Shown piece after piece: positions 8,072 to 18,355 of a stretch of 64,000 nucleotides of DNA (the first letter of the stretch is position 1; every line of letters starts with the position of its first letter). The stretch comes from Noviherbaspirillum aridicola (GTDB lineage Bacteria > Pseudomonadota > Gammaproteobacteria > Burkholderiales > Burkholderiaceae_D): NCBI RefSeq assembly GCF_019656455.1, contig NZ_BPMK01000005.1, forward strand, positions 163,784 to 227,783, in the 5' to 3' direction. Below the pieces are notes generated by a model. It saw only the letters and a program-made list of their open reading frames with translations. It was not told the origin of the DNA and ran no database searches. The translations under genes and the position numbers were made by a program.

Positions 8072-8824
8072 ATGCAATTCGATGTAATCACGCTCTTCCC
8101 CGAGATGTTTTCTGCGCTGACGCAGTCGGGCATCACGCGTCGGGCGTACGAGCAGCAGCGCTGGGGTCTGGGCCTGTGGAATCCGCGCGATTTCACGACC
8201 GACAACTACCGCACCATCGACGATCGTCCTTACGGCGGCGGTCCCGGCATGGTGATGCTGGCCAGGCCGCTCGAGCAGGCGATCGGCGCCGCGCACGGGC
8301 GCCAGGTGCAGCAGGGCCTGCCGAAGCCGCGGGTGATTTACCTGTCGCCCCAGGGCAGGGCCCTGACGCATGACAAGGTCATGGATCTGTCGCGCGAGTC
8401 CGGGCTGGTGCTGCTCTGCGGCCGCTACGAGGCGGTCGACCAGCGTCTGCTTGACCGCTGCGTGGATGAGGAAATCAGCCTCGGCGATTTCGTGCTGTCC
8501 GGCGGCGAACTGCCGGCGATGGCGCTGATGGATGCGGTGATCCGGCAGCTGCCGGGCGTGCTCAACGATGACGGCTCGGCGCAGCAGGACAGCTTCGTCA
8601 ACGGCCTGCTCGACTGCCCGCATTACACGCGACCTGAAGTGTATGAAGACGTTCCGGTGCCGGCCGTGCTGCTCGGCGGGCACCATGCGGAAATCGCCAG
8701 ATGGCGGCGCGAACAGGCGCTGCTGGCGACCGCGAAGAAGCGCCCGGACCTGATCGTCAGGGCGCGCGAGGCAGGGCTGCTGTCGCGGGCCGATGAAAAG
8801 TTTCTGAGCAGTTTGTCGCAGTAA
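8072..8824 (+). CDS. trmD: tRNA (guanine-37-N1)-methyltransferase TrmD
   Basis: 250 aa. Begins [20 protein letters not shown] and contains the trefoil-knot SAM site ([15 protein letters not shown], then [19 protein letters not shown]), both invariant in TrmD. It methylates G37 of tRNAs reading CUN, CCN and CGG codons, preventing +1 frameshifts. Third gene of the operon. Confidence 0.97.
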   Translation: MQFDVITLFPEMFSALTQSGITRRAYEQQRWGLGLWNPRDFTTDNYRTIDDRPYGGGPGMVMLARPLEQAIGAAHGRQVQQGLPKPRVIYLSPQGRALTHDKVMDLSRESGLVLLCGRYEAVDQRLLDRCVDEEISLGDFVLSGGELPAMALMDAVIRQLPGVLNDDGSAQQDSFVNGLLDCPHYTRPEVYEDVPVPAVLLGGHHAEIARWRREQALLATAKKRPDLIVRAREAGLLSRADEKFLSSLSQ

Positions 8825-8838
8825 AGAGGTAGTCAAGG

Positions 8839-8854
8839 GCGGGGGCAACCCCGC
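8839..8854 (+). promoter_or_regulatory. GNRA-loop hairpin in the rplS leader
   Basis: GCGGGG, GCAA tetraloop, CCCCGC: a perfect 6-bp stem in the 100-nt trmD-rplS spacer, 70 nt before the rplS start. No U-run follows, so it is not a terminator. It could be an mRNA processing, stability or autoregulatory element. Confidence 0.3.
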
Positions 8855-8924
8855 ATGTATCAACCCCATCCTCTGCCGGGCATTCCAACAACAGGCGCCG
8901 GCACGATGGTCAAAGGAGCTGAAA

Positions 8925-9311
8925 ATGGATCTGATCCAGCAACTCGAGCAGGAAGAAATCGCCCGCCTGGGCAAGAACATCCCCGACTTCGCCCCCGGCG
9001 ACACCGTCGTGGTCAACGTCAACGTGGTGGAAGGCACCCGCAAGCGCGCCCAGGCCTATGAAGGCGTGGTCATCGCACGCCGCAACCGCGGCCTGAACTC
9101 CAACTTCATCGTCCGCAAGATCTCTTCCGGCGAAGGCGTGGAGCGTACCTTCCAGCTGTACTCGCCGCTGATCGCCTCGATCGAAGTCAAGCGCCGCGGT
9201 GACGTCCGTCGTGCGAAGCTGTACTACCTGCGCGAGCGCTCGGGCAAGTCGGCACGCATCAAGGAAAAGCTGCCGACCCGCCGCGCTGCAACCGCCGCTG
9301 CCGCGGAATAA
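8925..9311 (+). CDS. rplS: 50S ribosomal protein L19
   Basis: 128 aa. [22 protein letters not shown] start, then [35 protein letters not shown]-type core and [27 protein letters not shown] end, all canonical. A GGAG ribosome site precedes the ATG. Last gene of the operon; a strong terminator follows at 9350. Confidence 0.97.
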   Translation: MDLIQQLEQEEIARLGKNIPDFAPGDTVVVNVNVVEGTRKRAQAYEGVVIARRNRGLNSNFIVRKISSGEGVERTFQLYSPLIASIEVKRRGDVRRAKLYYLRERSGKSARIKEKLPTRRAATAAAAE

Positions 9312-9349
9312 GCAATACCGGCAAACGGACGCCCACGGCGTCCGCCACG

Positions 9350-9374
9350 AGGGCACCCCTGCGGTGCCCTTTTT
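9350..9374 (+). terminator. rho-independent terminator of the rpsP-rplS operon
   Basis: AGGGCACC, 5-nt loop, GGTGCCCT and then TTTT. A second smaller hairpin (GGACGCC/GGCGTCC, 9327-9342) lies just upstream. Confidence 0.85.
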
Positions 9375-9460
9375 GCTTGATGCGCTCCAAGAGCGATTGC
9401 CGGAATCAGGCTAGACTAGCGGCTGTGCCGCAGGCGCCTGCGCTACCCCAGGAACACGTT

Positions 9461-10132
9461 TTGTCAAAACCGAGCTTCAATCCCGAAACCCTGCCCATAG
9501 ATTCGATCGCCGGCGAAGCCGCGGTGCCGCCCGAACGTCTGCGCGCCGAATGGCTGCGCGCGCGTTTTTCCGAGCACCGCCCATGGACGCCCGAGAGCTT
9601 CGAGGAACCGCTGGTGCGCATGATGGGGCGGCCGCCGACGCCCGCCGCCGTGCTCATGCCGCTGGTGCTGCGCGACGATGCCATCACCCTGCTGCTGACG
9701 CAGCGCACCGCGCATCTGAACGATCATGCGGGGCAGGTGAGCCTGCCGGGCGGGCGCGTGGATGAGACCGATGTCGACGCGGTCGCCACCGCGCTGCGCG
9801 AGACCGAGGAAGAGGTCGGCCTGCATCCCCGTCATATCGAAGTCCTGGGAAGCCTGCCCGACTACCTCACCGGCACGGGCTTTCGCGTCACGCCGGTGGT
9901 CGCGCTGGTCCATCCTCCGTTCGAACTGAAGGCCGATCCATTCGAGGTCGCGGAAATCTTCGAAGTGCCGCTCGCCTTCCTTCTCGACGGCGGCAATCAT
10001 CAGCGCCGCTCGGTGGACCTGCCCGGCATACCGGGCCGGCGCAGCTTCTACACCATGCCCTACGGGTCGCATTTCGTGTGGGGCGCGACGGCCGGCATGC
10101 TGCGCAACCTGTTTCACTTCCTGCGCGCCTGA
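9461..10132 (+). CDS. Nudix hydrolase, CoA pyrophosphatase type (NudL/YeaB-like)
   Basis: 223 aa from the TTG at 9461, which has AGGA 7-10 nt upstream; an in-frame ATG at 9377 is rejected because it lies 3 bp past the rplS terminator and adds an atypical N terminus. The Nudix region is LPGGRVDETDVDAVATALRE followed by TEEEVGL, and the upstream LLTQRTAHLNDHAGQVSLPGG segment is typical of the CoA-pyrophosphatase subgroup. Such enzymes cleave CoA to 4'-phosphopantetheine and 3',5'-ADP with Mg2+ or Mn2+. It is followed 71 bp later by the CbiB-like gene. Confidence 0.85.
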   Translation: MSKPSFNPETLPIDSIAGEAAVPPERLRAEWLRARFSEHRPWTPESFEEPLVRMMGRPPTPAAVLMPLVLRDDAITLLLTQRTAHLNDHAGQVSLPGGRVDETDVDAVATALRETEEEVGLHPRHIEVLGSLPDYLTGTGFRVTPVVALVHPPFELKADPFEVAEIFEVPLAFLLDGGNHQRRSVDLPGIPGRRSFYTMPYGSHFVWGATAGMLRNLFHFLRA

Positions 10133-10203
10133 TACCCGGCGCGGTTTGATAAAGCGCAGGTGCTGCGCTATCGTAGCGGCTGTGCAATTTCCAGGGCAGG
10201 CCG

Positions 10204-11160
10204 ATGACCTTTCTCTCGATTCTTCTCGCGCTGCTGTTCGAGCAATTCAAGCCGCTGCGGGCGGACAACCCGGTATATGCGGCGATCAAGCAGCTCGCCG
10301 CGCGCATGGAGGCGACCTTCAATGCGGGCCAGGAGGGGCACGGCAGGATGGCCTGGATCGTGACCATGCTGGCGCTGCTGGTGCCGGCCACGCTGGTCTG
10401 GTGGCTCTGCGAGAAGCTCAGTCCGCTGCTGGCGCTCGCGTGGAATGTACTGATTGTCTATCTCACGCTCGGATTCCGGCGCTACAGCCATTACTTCACC
10501 TCGATACAGCTTGCCCTCAACAGCGGCGATGAAGCCACGGCGCGCGCACTGCTTGCGGAATGGACGCGCGAGGATGCCGCCGGACTCAGCGCGGGCGAGA
10601 TCTCGCGCATGGCGGTCGAAAAGGCGCTGGTCACCACCCATCGCAATGTATTCGGCGTGTTCTTCTGGTTCGCGATGCCGCTCGGGCCGGCGGGCGCCAT
10701 CCTGTACCGTGTCGCCGAATACCTGTCGCGGGCATGGAACGAACCCGACCATCTCAGGGGCGAGCCCTTCGGCGTGTTCGCCACGCGCGCGTTCTATGTG
10801 CTCGACTGGGTGCCCGCTCGCCTGACGGCCGTCGCCTTCGCGGTGGTCGGCAATTTCGAGGACGCGATCTACGCCTGGCGCAACTACGCGCACCGCTGGA
10901 AGGATGAGGCGATCGGCATCATCCTGTCCGCCGGCGGCGGCGCGATGGGACTGCGCCTGGGCACGGCGGCCGAGAACGCCGCCGACATGCCCCTCGCGGA
11001 CGCGGCGCTGGGCGAGACGCTGACCGCGGAAATCGAGACGCCTGTCGGCGAAGAAGCCACCGCCCGGGCCTTGCAGAGCACGGTCGGCCTGGTCTGGCGC
11101 GCACTATTGCTGTGGATGCTGCTCCTGCTGCTGCTTTCCTTTGCCGTCTGGCTCGGCTGA
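10204..11160 (+). CDS. CobD/CbiB-family membrane protein
   Basis: 318 aa. Begins MTFLSILLALLFEQFKPL and has hydrophobic segments near residues 1-15, 50-70, 78-95, about 155-175 and at the extreme C terminus (LLLWMLLLLLLSFAVWLG). The overall pattern (RYSHYFTSIQLALNSGD, then THRNVFGVFFWFAMPLGPAGAILYRVAEY) corresponds to the family annotated CobD/CbiB-like in Burkholderiales, distantly related to AmpE. No cobalamin genes are nearby, so adenosylcobinamide-phosphate synthesis is not supported by context. Its exact role is unknown. Confidence 0.75.
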   Translation: MTFLSILLALLFEQFKPLRADNPVYAAIKQLAARMEATFNAGQEGHGRMAWIVTMLALLVPATLVWWLCEKLSPLLALAWNVLIVYLTLGFRRYSHYFTSIQLALNSGDEATARALLAEWTREDAAGLSAGEISRMAVEKALVTTHRNVFGVFFWFAMPLGPAGAILYRVAEYLSRAWNEPDHLRGEPFGVFATRAFYVLDWVPARLTAVAFAVVGNFEDAIYAWRNYAHRWKDEAIGIILSAGGGAMGLRLGTAAENAADMPLADAALGETLTAEIETPVGEEATARALQSTVGLVWRALLLWMLLLLLLSFAVWLG

Positions 11161-11292
11161 GCACCGCCGCGTACGCCCATTCCCTCTCCTGGCGGGCACC
11201 AGCCGGTGCCCGCGCTGTCCAAGCGCGACGCGTTGCCTGCCGTGAGTTTTTCACAATACGAGATGTTGTTTCGCGGCAGGTCTTCTATAAGA

Positions 11293-11298
11293 TATAAT
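11293..11298 (+). promoter_or_regulatory. -10 box upstream of the DUF3579 gene
   Basis: A perfect TATAAT inside an AT-rich patch. The nearest -35-like sequence is poor (TTTCGC, 18 bp away). It would give a leader of about 110 nt before the ATG at 11416. Confidence 0.35.
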
Positions 11299-11415
11299 AT
11301 GCAGAACCTCTGATCGCTGCACCCTTGCGACGCGGAGCGAAGTCCGCCGATGGTCGATCGTACCGCCAGCGGATATCAACGAACGGTACAACCGGCTACG
11401 AGGCACGCCACGCAC

Positions 11416-11760
11416 ATGGCTGAATCCAGCAAATCACACGATGCCGCGCGAGAGTTCTTCATCCAGGGACTGACCAGCGACGGCCGACAGTTCCGCCCGA
11501 GCGACTGGGCCGAACGCCTGTGCGGCGTGATGGCGTGCTTCCGGCCTGCCGATGCCGGCCCGGGCTCCCACCTGCGCTATTCCCCCTATGTGCGTCCCAC
11601 CGTTCTCGGCGGGATCAAGTCTGTCGTCGTCAACGAGGCGCTGCGCGACATCGAGCCGATGGCCTATCACTTCGTCATCAACTTCGCCAAGGACAACGAT
11701 CTGCAGATCGTCGATGCCTGCCTGCTGCCGGAGCCCAAGACCGAGGCGGGCAAGCGCTAG
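11416..11760 (+). CDS. DUF3579-domain protein
   Basis: 114 aa from the ATG at 11416. The conserved DUF3579 core is clear: EFFIQGLTSDGRQFRPSDWAE, RLCGVMACF, LRYSPYVRPTVLGGIKSVVV and EPMAYHFVINFAKDNDLQI. It is a small cytoplasmic protein of unknown function, found mainly in Betaproteobacteria. An in-frame ATG 66 bp upstream is less likely because family members begin close to the core. Its TAG stop shares the palindrome CTAG with the stop of the convergent gene, so the two coding regions overlap by 4 bp. Confidence 0.85.
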   Translation: MAESSKSHDAAREFFIQGLTSDGRQFRPSDWAERLCGVMACFRPADAGPGSHLRYSPYVRPTVLGGIKSVVVNEALRDIEPMAYHFVINFAKDNDLQIVDACLLPEPKTEAGKR

Positions 11761-12263
11761 CGCCTGCCTCTCGTCAGCCAGACGGCGCTGACGCCGAATG
11801 CGAGGTGGGCGACGAAAGTGGCCCAGTCGCGGCTGGCGGCAAACCAGGGAAAGATGCTTGTAAAGCCGTACATGTTGATCCCGAACAGCGCCGCGCCGGC
11901 GACGGCGCCGGCGGGCGCCGCGGCCCACGAGGGCAGGCGCGCGAGCGGCATCATGACGAGTCCGTAGACGGCGGACAGCAGGAAATGGATCGCACCCGCG
12001 GCTGTCAGAATCGCCAGATCAAGATCGAGGGGAGGCGGCAATACGCCCGGACCGAGCAGGATGGCGGCCGCCAGGCGCGTATCCCGCAGCAGCAGCTGGA
12101 GCACCGGCGAACCGTCGAGCCACCAGCACAGCAGCTGGACCGGCGTGGCGATGATGCCGGCTGCCACCCCGGCCAGGAGCGCGCGCGCCGGCAGCCGCAG
12201 CAGCCTGGGCTGTGGCGCCGATGCCGCTGAATCCGGCGTCGATTGTTGCTCTTTACTTTCCAT
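11757..12263 (-). CDS. small inner-membrane protein with four hydrophobic segments
   Basis: 168 aa starting MESKEQQ at 12263, with a GGAAA ribosome site about 9 nt upstream. After a hydrophilic 30-residue start there are four likely membrane helices: LLAGVAAGIIATPVQLLCWW, ILTAAGAIHFLLSAVYGLVM, AAAPAGAVAGAALFGINMYG and WATFVAHLAFGVSAVWL. Similar proteins in Burkholderiales are often labelled sodium:proline symporter, a label I think is wrong because the protein is far too small. Function unknown. It is divergent from the GGDEF/EAL gene and convergent with the DUF3579 gene. Confidence 0.7.
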   Translation of the reverse strand: MESKEQQSTPDSAASAPQPRLLRLPARALLAGVAAGIIATPVQLLCWWLDGSPVLQLLLRDTRLAAAILLGPGVLPPPLDLDLAILTAAGAIHFLLSAVYGLVMMPLARLPSWAAAPAGAVAGAALFGINMYGFTSIFPWFAASRDWATFVAHLAFGVSAVWLTRGRR

Positions 12264-12264
12264 A

Positions 12265-12278
12265 CGGAAATATTTCCG
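12265..12278. promoter_or_regulatory. perfect palindrome in a divergent promoter region
   Basis: CGGAAATATTTCCG is a 14-bp perfect palindrome in the 64-bp gap between the membrane-protein gene (minus, start 12263) and the CHASE-GGDEF-EAL gene (plus, start 12328). It also contains the ribosome site of the minus-strand gene. An operator for a dimeric regulator or an mRNA hairpin masking translation are both possible. Confidence 0.35.
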
Positions 12279-12327
12279 ATAACCTTGCGCCATGTGCGCC
12301 GATCCGACCTGAGTCGTCCCCTTCACC

Positions 12328-15195
12328 ATGCTTCTGCGACGGCAGTCAAACTCTCCTTCCATTGTGGCTCTGCTGGTGCTCGGCGTCGGCCTGGCATGCA
12401 GCGTCCTGCTGTATGCCGGCGTCCGCCATCTCGAACACGAAAAGGCCGACCTGGCGTTTCGCCAGCAGGCGCGGGGCCGCATCATGACGCTGCAGCAGCA
12501 GTTGCAGGATACCGAGCAAGTCCTGCGCGTGCTGAACCAGCTGTTCGTCGCGGTCGAGCCGGTGAGCAGGGAACAGTTCCGCAGCTTCACCCGGCCGCTG
12601 CTCGAGCGGCATCCCTATCTGCAGGCCTTCAATTTCCACCGCATCGTAGCCGGCGAGGAACGCGAGACCTACGAGCACGGCCTGCGCGACCGATTTCCCG
12701 GCTTTGAACTGAAGGAGCTGAAAAACGGCCGTCCGGTTCCTGCGGTCATGCGGGACCGCCATTATGTGGTCGAATACATCGAGCCGGCCCAGGGCAATGA
12801 GGCCGCCTTCGGTCTCGACGTGGCGGGCAACCCGCTGATCATGGAAGCGGCGCAGCGCGCGATCGATACCGGTCGCCCGGCCTCGACGCCGCCGCTGATC
12901 CTGGCCCAGGGCGACGGCAAGCCGCGAGGGCTGCTGCTGGTGATGCCGGTCTACCGGCACGGCATGCCGCTGGAGACGGTCTCGCAGCGGCGGGCGGCGG
13001 CGATCGGCGACGTCGCCGCGGTATTCGACGCGACCGCCCTGGTTGGCAACATTCTCGCCGCCAATGCCATGCTCGACCACAGCGGCATCGACCTGGCGGT
13101 GTATGCGGGACCCGAAGCGAGCGAAGAACATCTCGCCTTCCGCACCGGGGAAAACGCCAGCGACGCCGGGCACGCGGACCGAGTGCACTGGCTGGGTCAC
13201 GAGTCGGCCGGGCGGGTCGAACACGGCTTCGAGGTGGCGGGGCGACCCTGGCGGGTCGTCGCCACGCCGGCGCCCGATTTCTTCGCGCATGAGCATGGCC
13301 GCTCGCTCAACGTCATCATCGGCAGCCTGCTGCTTACCCTCCTGATCGCCGCCTACCTCCACGCAATGGCGTCCCGTGCGCGGCGGGTGCACGCGCTGGT
13401 CGAGCAGCGCACGGCGGAACTGCGCCATGCCAACGACATGCTGGTGCACGACATCGCCGCGCGCCGCAAGGTGGAGGAGGCGCTGCAGCTGCGCCAGCGG
13501 GCGATCGAGGCCAGCGCCAACGGCATCATCATCACGAGCGCGGAAGGACCGGGCTATCCGATCCAGTACGTCAATCCGGCGTTCGAGCGCATGACCGGCT
13601 ACCACCGGGCGGATGTGCTCGGCCGCAGCGGCAGTCTCTTGTGGCGCGGCGACAGCGATCAGCCGGAAGTGCGGGAACTGGTCGCGGCGGCGGCCGAGCG
13701 GCGCGAGGCGCATGTGATCCTGCGCGCCCATGCACGGGACGGGCGTCTGTTCTGGGCCGAGGTGTTCATCTCCCCGGTGCGCGACGAGAAAGGCGAGGCG
13801 ACGCACTTCGTGGTGGCGATGTACGACATCACCGCCACCCGCCGCTATCAGGCCGAGCTGGAATACCAGGCCAACCGCGACGCGGTGACGGGGCTGGCGA
13901 ACCGCAGCCTGCTCGACGAGAGGCTGCGGCAGGCAATCGCCCTCTCGCAGCGCCAGGGCGAGCCTTTCTGGCTCCTGTTCCTCAATCTCGACCGCTTCAA
14001 GTTCGTCAACGACACCCTCGGCCATCGCGCCGGCGACAGGCTGCTCAGGGAGGTGGGCGAGCGGCTGCGCGCGGCGGTCGCCGATACGGATACCGTAGCA
14101 AGGATGTCGGCCGACGAGTTCATGCTGCTGCTGCCGCAGCGCCGCGACGATAAACTCTGCGCCGCCACCGTGCGCCGCCTGATGGATGCGGTCGCCCAGC
14201 CCATCGAGATAGACGGCTATCGCTTCGTGATGGGGTCGAGCGTCGGCGTGGCCGTGTACCCGGAGGATGGCAGCGAACCGGATACGCTGATCAAGCATGC
14301 GGGCGTGGCGATGTACCGGGCCAAGGATATGGGACGCAACGCCTTCCAGTTCTTCACCTCGGCCATGAACGAGCGCGCGATGGAGCGCCTGCGGATCGAG
14401 GGCGATCTGCGCGAGGCGCTGCAGCGCGGCGAGCTGCGGCTGCACTATCAGCCGCAAGTCGACCTGCGCAGCGGCCGCGTGATCGGCATGGAAGCGCTGA
14501 TACGTTGGCAGCATCCCGAACTCGGCATGATCCCGCCCGGCCGCTTCATTCAGCTCGCGGAAGAACTGGGCCTGATCGTGCCGATCGGCAGCTGGGTGCT
14601 GCGCACGGCCTGCAGCCAGAGCGTTGCCTGGCGGGAGCAGGGGCTGGGCGACATACGGGTGGCGGTCAACCTGTCGGCGCGCCAGTTCTATCAGCAGAAC
14701 CTGGTGGCGACGATCGAGGAAGTCCTGACCGGCACCGGCATCGCGCCCCATCTGCTGGAGCTGGAATTAACCGAGAGCATGATGATGAATGATGTCGAGC
14801 ATGCGGTCGGCATCCTGCATGAACTCAAGCAGCTCGGCGTGCAACTGTCGATCGACGACTTCGGCACCGGCTATTCCAGTCTCGCCTATCTGAAACGCTT
14901 CCCGATCGATCTGCTCAAGATCGACCAGTCCTTCGTGCGCGACATTACCCTGGACGCCGACGACGCGGCCATCGTGCTGTCGGTGATTTCGCTGGCGCAC
15001 AGCCTGCGGCTGAAGGTGATCGCCGAAGGCGTGGAAACCGCGGCCCAGCTGCGCTATCTTCGCGAGCACGGCTGCGACTGCATGCAGGGGTATTTCTTCA
15101 GCCCGCCGCTGCCGGCCGCCGACGCCGAGCGGCTGCTGCGCGAAGGCAAGCATCTGGCCGACGGCGAGGCGCGCGTCGTGATGTTGCGGCGCTGA
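12328..15195 (+). CDS. CHASE-PAS-GGDEF-EAL membrane protein (c-di-GMP phosphodiesterase with degenerate cyclase site)
   Basis: 955 aa. A membrane helix (residues about 10-31), a periplasmic CHASE domain (about 75-290), a second helix (about 327-347), a short coiled coil ([21 protein letters not shown]-like), a PAS domain (about 388-505), GGDEF (about 515-675) and EAL (about 695-935). The cyclase signature GGDEF reads S594-A-D-E-F, so both glycines that hold the GTP are lost and diguanylate cyclase activity is doubtful. The EAL domain keeps E722-[26 protein letters not shown] and AEGVET, consistent with an active c-di-GMP phosphodiesterase. The ligand of CHASE is unknown. The gene stands alone, 58 bp before fumC. 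Confidence 0.93.
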   Translation: MLLRRQSNSPSIVALLVLGVGLACSVLLYAGVRHLEHEKADLAFRQQARGRIMTLQQQLQDTEQVLRVLNQLFVAVEPVSREQFRSFTRPLLERHPYLQAFNFHRIVAGEERETYEHGLRDRFPGFELKELKNGRPVPAVMRDRHYVVEYIEPAQGNEAAFGLDVAGNPLIMEAAQRAIDTGRPASTPPLILAQGDGKPRGLLLVMPVYRHGMPLETVSQRRAAAIGDVAAVFDATALVGNILAANAMLDHSGIDLAVYAGPEASEEHLAFRTGENASDAGHADRVHWLGHESAGRVEHGFEVAGRPWRVVATPAPDFFAHEHGRSLNVIIGSLLLTLLIAAYLHAMASRARRVHALVEQRTAELRHANDMLVHDIAARRKVEEALQLRQRAIEASANGIIITSAEGPGYPIQYVNPAFERMTGYHRADVLGRSGSLLWRGDSDQPEVRELVAAAAERREAHVILRAHARDGRLFWAEVFISPVRDEKGEATHFVVAMYDITATRRYQAELEYQANRDAVTGLANRSLLDERLRQAIALSQRQGEPFWLLFLNLDRFKFVNDTLGHRAGDRLLREVGERLRAAVADTDTVARMSADEFMLLLPQRRDDKLCAATVRRLMDAVAQPIEIDGYRFVMGSSVGVAVYPEDGSEPDTLIKHAGVAMYRAKDMGRNAFQFFTSAMNERAMERLRIEGDLREALQRGELRLHYQPQVDLRSGRVIGMEALIRWQHPELGMIPPGRFIQLAEELGLIVPIGSWVLRTACSQSVAWREQGLGDIRVAVNLSARQFYQQNLVATIEEVLTGTGIAPHLLELELTESMMMNDVEHAVGILHELKQLGVQLSIDDFGTGYSSLAYLKRFPIDLLKIDQSFVRDITLDADDAAIVLSVISLAHSLRLKVIAEGVETAAQLRYLREHGCDCMQGYFFSPPLPAADAERLLREGKHLADGEARVVMLRR

Positions 15196-15253
15196 CCGGA
15201 ACTTTGCGCCGGCGCGCAATCGAACCGGTATCCATCACACCCGGAGGCGAGCA

Positions 15254-16654
<1,401 letters not shown>

Positions 16655-17551
16655 CCGACGCCATGACCTGCTCACGGAACCAGGCATTGGCCGGGTCGGC
16701 GTCGACGTTCGCGTGCCAGTAGAGAAAGACGTCGAAGGCAGGGACCTCGAGCGGGAAGGGAAGGATCTGGTTACCGAACTCGCGATTGGCGATGCGCGCG
16801 TAGCGTCCGGGCATGGTGAGCAGCATGTCCGACTGGCTCACCACCCGGCAGGCGGCGAAATAGTGCTGGCAGCGCAGCCGGATGTGACGTTCCAGGCCGA
16901 ATCGCGACAGCTCGAAATCCTCCAGTCCCGGACCGCGCCGCCGTGAACTCGCCAGGATATGGTCCTGCTTCATGTAGGTGTCGAGATCGATGCCGCCGTC
17001 GATGTCGGGGTGCCCCTTGCGTACCACCACCACCGTCGAGTCCTGGTAGATCCTGGTGCGCATCACATCGTTCGGCAGCGGCAGCAGGACGTCGATGGCG
17101 GCGTCCAGCGTCCCGGCCGCGAGTTCTCCGACCAGTTCGCGCCGATCGACGGTGATCGCGGCGATGTCGACCGCGGGCGCGCTTTCCTGCACCCGGCGCA
17201 GCAGGGGCGGCAGGATGGTCGCCTCCAGCACGTCGCGCAGCGCGAGATGGAAAGTCTTGGCAGTGGTCGCCGGATCGAAGCTGCGCGCCGCGTTGAGCGT
17301 GACTTCCAGCCCGCGCAGCGAGCGCCGCACCGGCTCGATCAGGCTGCGCGCGAGAGGCGTCGACACCATCGCGTGGCCCTGTCGCACGAACAGGGGATCG
17401 TCGAACATCTGGCGCAGCCGGCCGAGCGCGTGGCTGATCGCCGGCTGCGTCAGGTTCAGCTTCTGGCTCGCGCGCGTCACGCTGCCTTCCGTATAGATCG
17501 CCTCGAACACCGTGAACAGGTTGAGGTCGACACGCGATATATGCATGAGGT

Positions 17552-17567
17552 TTATGGAATCCGATAA
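17552..17567. promoter_or_regulatory. LysR-type box (T-N11-A palindrome)
   Basis: TTATGGAATCCGATAA: TTAT-N8-ATAA containing T-N11-A, the core recognised by LysR regulators. It lies between the LysR start (17546) and the divergent promoter at 17579. Confidence 0.4.
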
Positions 17568-17578
17568 TAACTATTCAT

Positions 17579-17607
17579 TTGATCGATTCTAATCCCGCGG
17601 CTATGCT
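17579..17607 (+). promoter_or_regulatory. sigma-70 promoter of the histidine phosphatase/SDR operon
   Basis: TTGATC (17579-17584), 17-bp spacer, TATGCT (17602-17607); 30 bp before the ATG at 17638. It is directly next to the LysR-type box. Confidence 0.5.
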
Positions 17608-17637
17608 CTTCGCAAACCACGTACAGAGAGCAGAGAG

Positions 17638-18345
17638 ATGGGACAAATCTACCTCGTCCGCCATGGACAGGCGTCGTTCGGCAGCAGCAACTACGACCAG
17701 CTTTCGGAACTGGGCGTGACGCAGTCGAAGCTGCTCGGCCAGTGGCTGGCCAGGCAGGGCACGCCGTTTCACCGCATCATCGTCGGCGGGATGAAGCGCC
17801 ACCGGCAGACCGCCGATGCCTGCACCGGCGAGCTGAACGAGGCGCAGATCGCCGGCGCGGAGTGGCTGACCGAGCCCGACTTCAACGAATACAACCACCA
17901 CGAGGTGCTGGTGAAGCACCGGCCGGATTTCGAAGACCCGGCCGAGGTCAAGCGCTTCCTCGCGTCCCGGCCGAATGCCAAGCATGCGTTCCAGGAAATT
18001 TTCCAGGTCGCGATGGGACGCTGGATGCAGGGCGAGTACGACGCCGATTACGGCGAGCCCTGGCCCGCATTCCGCACGCGCTGCTGCGGCGCGCTGCAGC
18101 GCGTGCTCGACGGCGCCGGCAAGTCCCAGAACATCCTGGTGTTCACCTCGGGCGGCACGATCGCCACCATCTGCCAGCAGGTGCTCGGACTCGGAGACCG
18201 GCAGGTGGCCGAACTCAACTGGTCGCTGGTCAACGGCGCCGTCACCAAGCTGTTCTACCAGCCCGGGCGCGTGACCCTCAGCTATCTGAACAACTACGCC
18301 CACCTCGAATGGCTGGGCGAGCCCGGCTCCGTTACCTACCGCTAG
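17638..18345 (+). CDS. histidine phosphatase superfamily protein (branch 1, phosphoglycerate-mutase-like)
   Basis: 235 aa. IYLVRHGQASFG carries the RHG motif with the phospho-accepting His9, and the middle has the GMKRHRQTADA segment typical of the superfamily. Where the second catalytic histidine of the core usually stands (SHGG), this protein has F169-T-S171-GGTIATI. Substrate unknown. It is the first gene of a set that runs into an SDR 10 bp later, then a thioesterase and an acyl-CoA dehydrogenase, so it may dephosphorylate a metabolite of that pathway. Confidence 0.82.
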   Translation: MGQIYLVRHGQASFGSSNYDQLSELGVTQSKLLGQWLARQGTPFHRIIVGGMKRHRQTADACTGELNEAQIAGAEWLTEPDFNEYNHHEVLVKHRPDFEDPAEVKRFLASRPNAKHAFQEIFQVAMGRWMQGEYDADYGEPWPAFRTRCCGALQRVLDGAGKSQNILVFTSGGTIATICQQVLGLGDRQVAELNWSLVNGAVTKLFYQPGRVTLSYLNNYAHLEWLGEPGSVTYR

Positions 18346-18355
18346 GAATCCCGCC

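Noticed and set aside
9377-9460. Upstream ATG start for the Nudix gene
   Set aside because: It lies 3 bp past the terminator of the ribosomal operon; the TTG at 9461 has AGGA and gives a normal N terminus.
10148-10172. Hairpin AGCGCAG-GTG-CTGCGCT as a terminator after the Nudix gene
   Set aside because: No U-run follows and the loop is only three bases; not strong enough to call.
12346-14751. 801-codon minus-strand frame opposite the GGDEF-EAL gene
   Set aside because: Antisense shadow; composition and lack of a ribosome site do not support coding.
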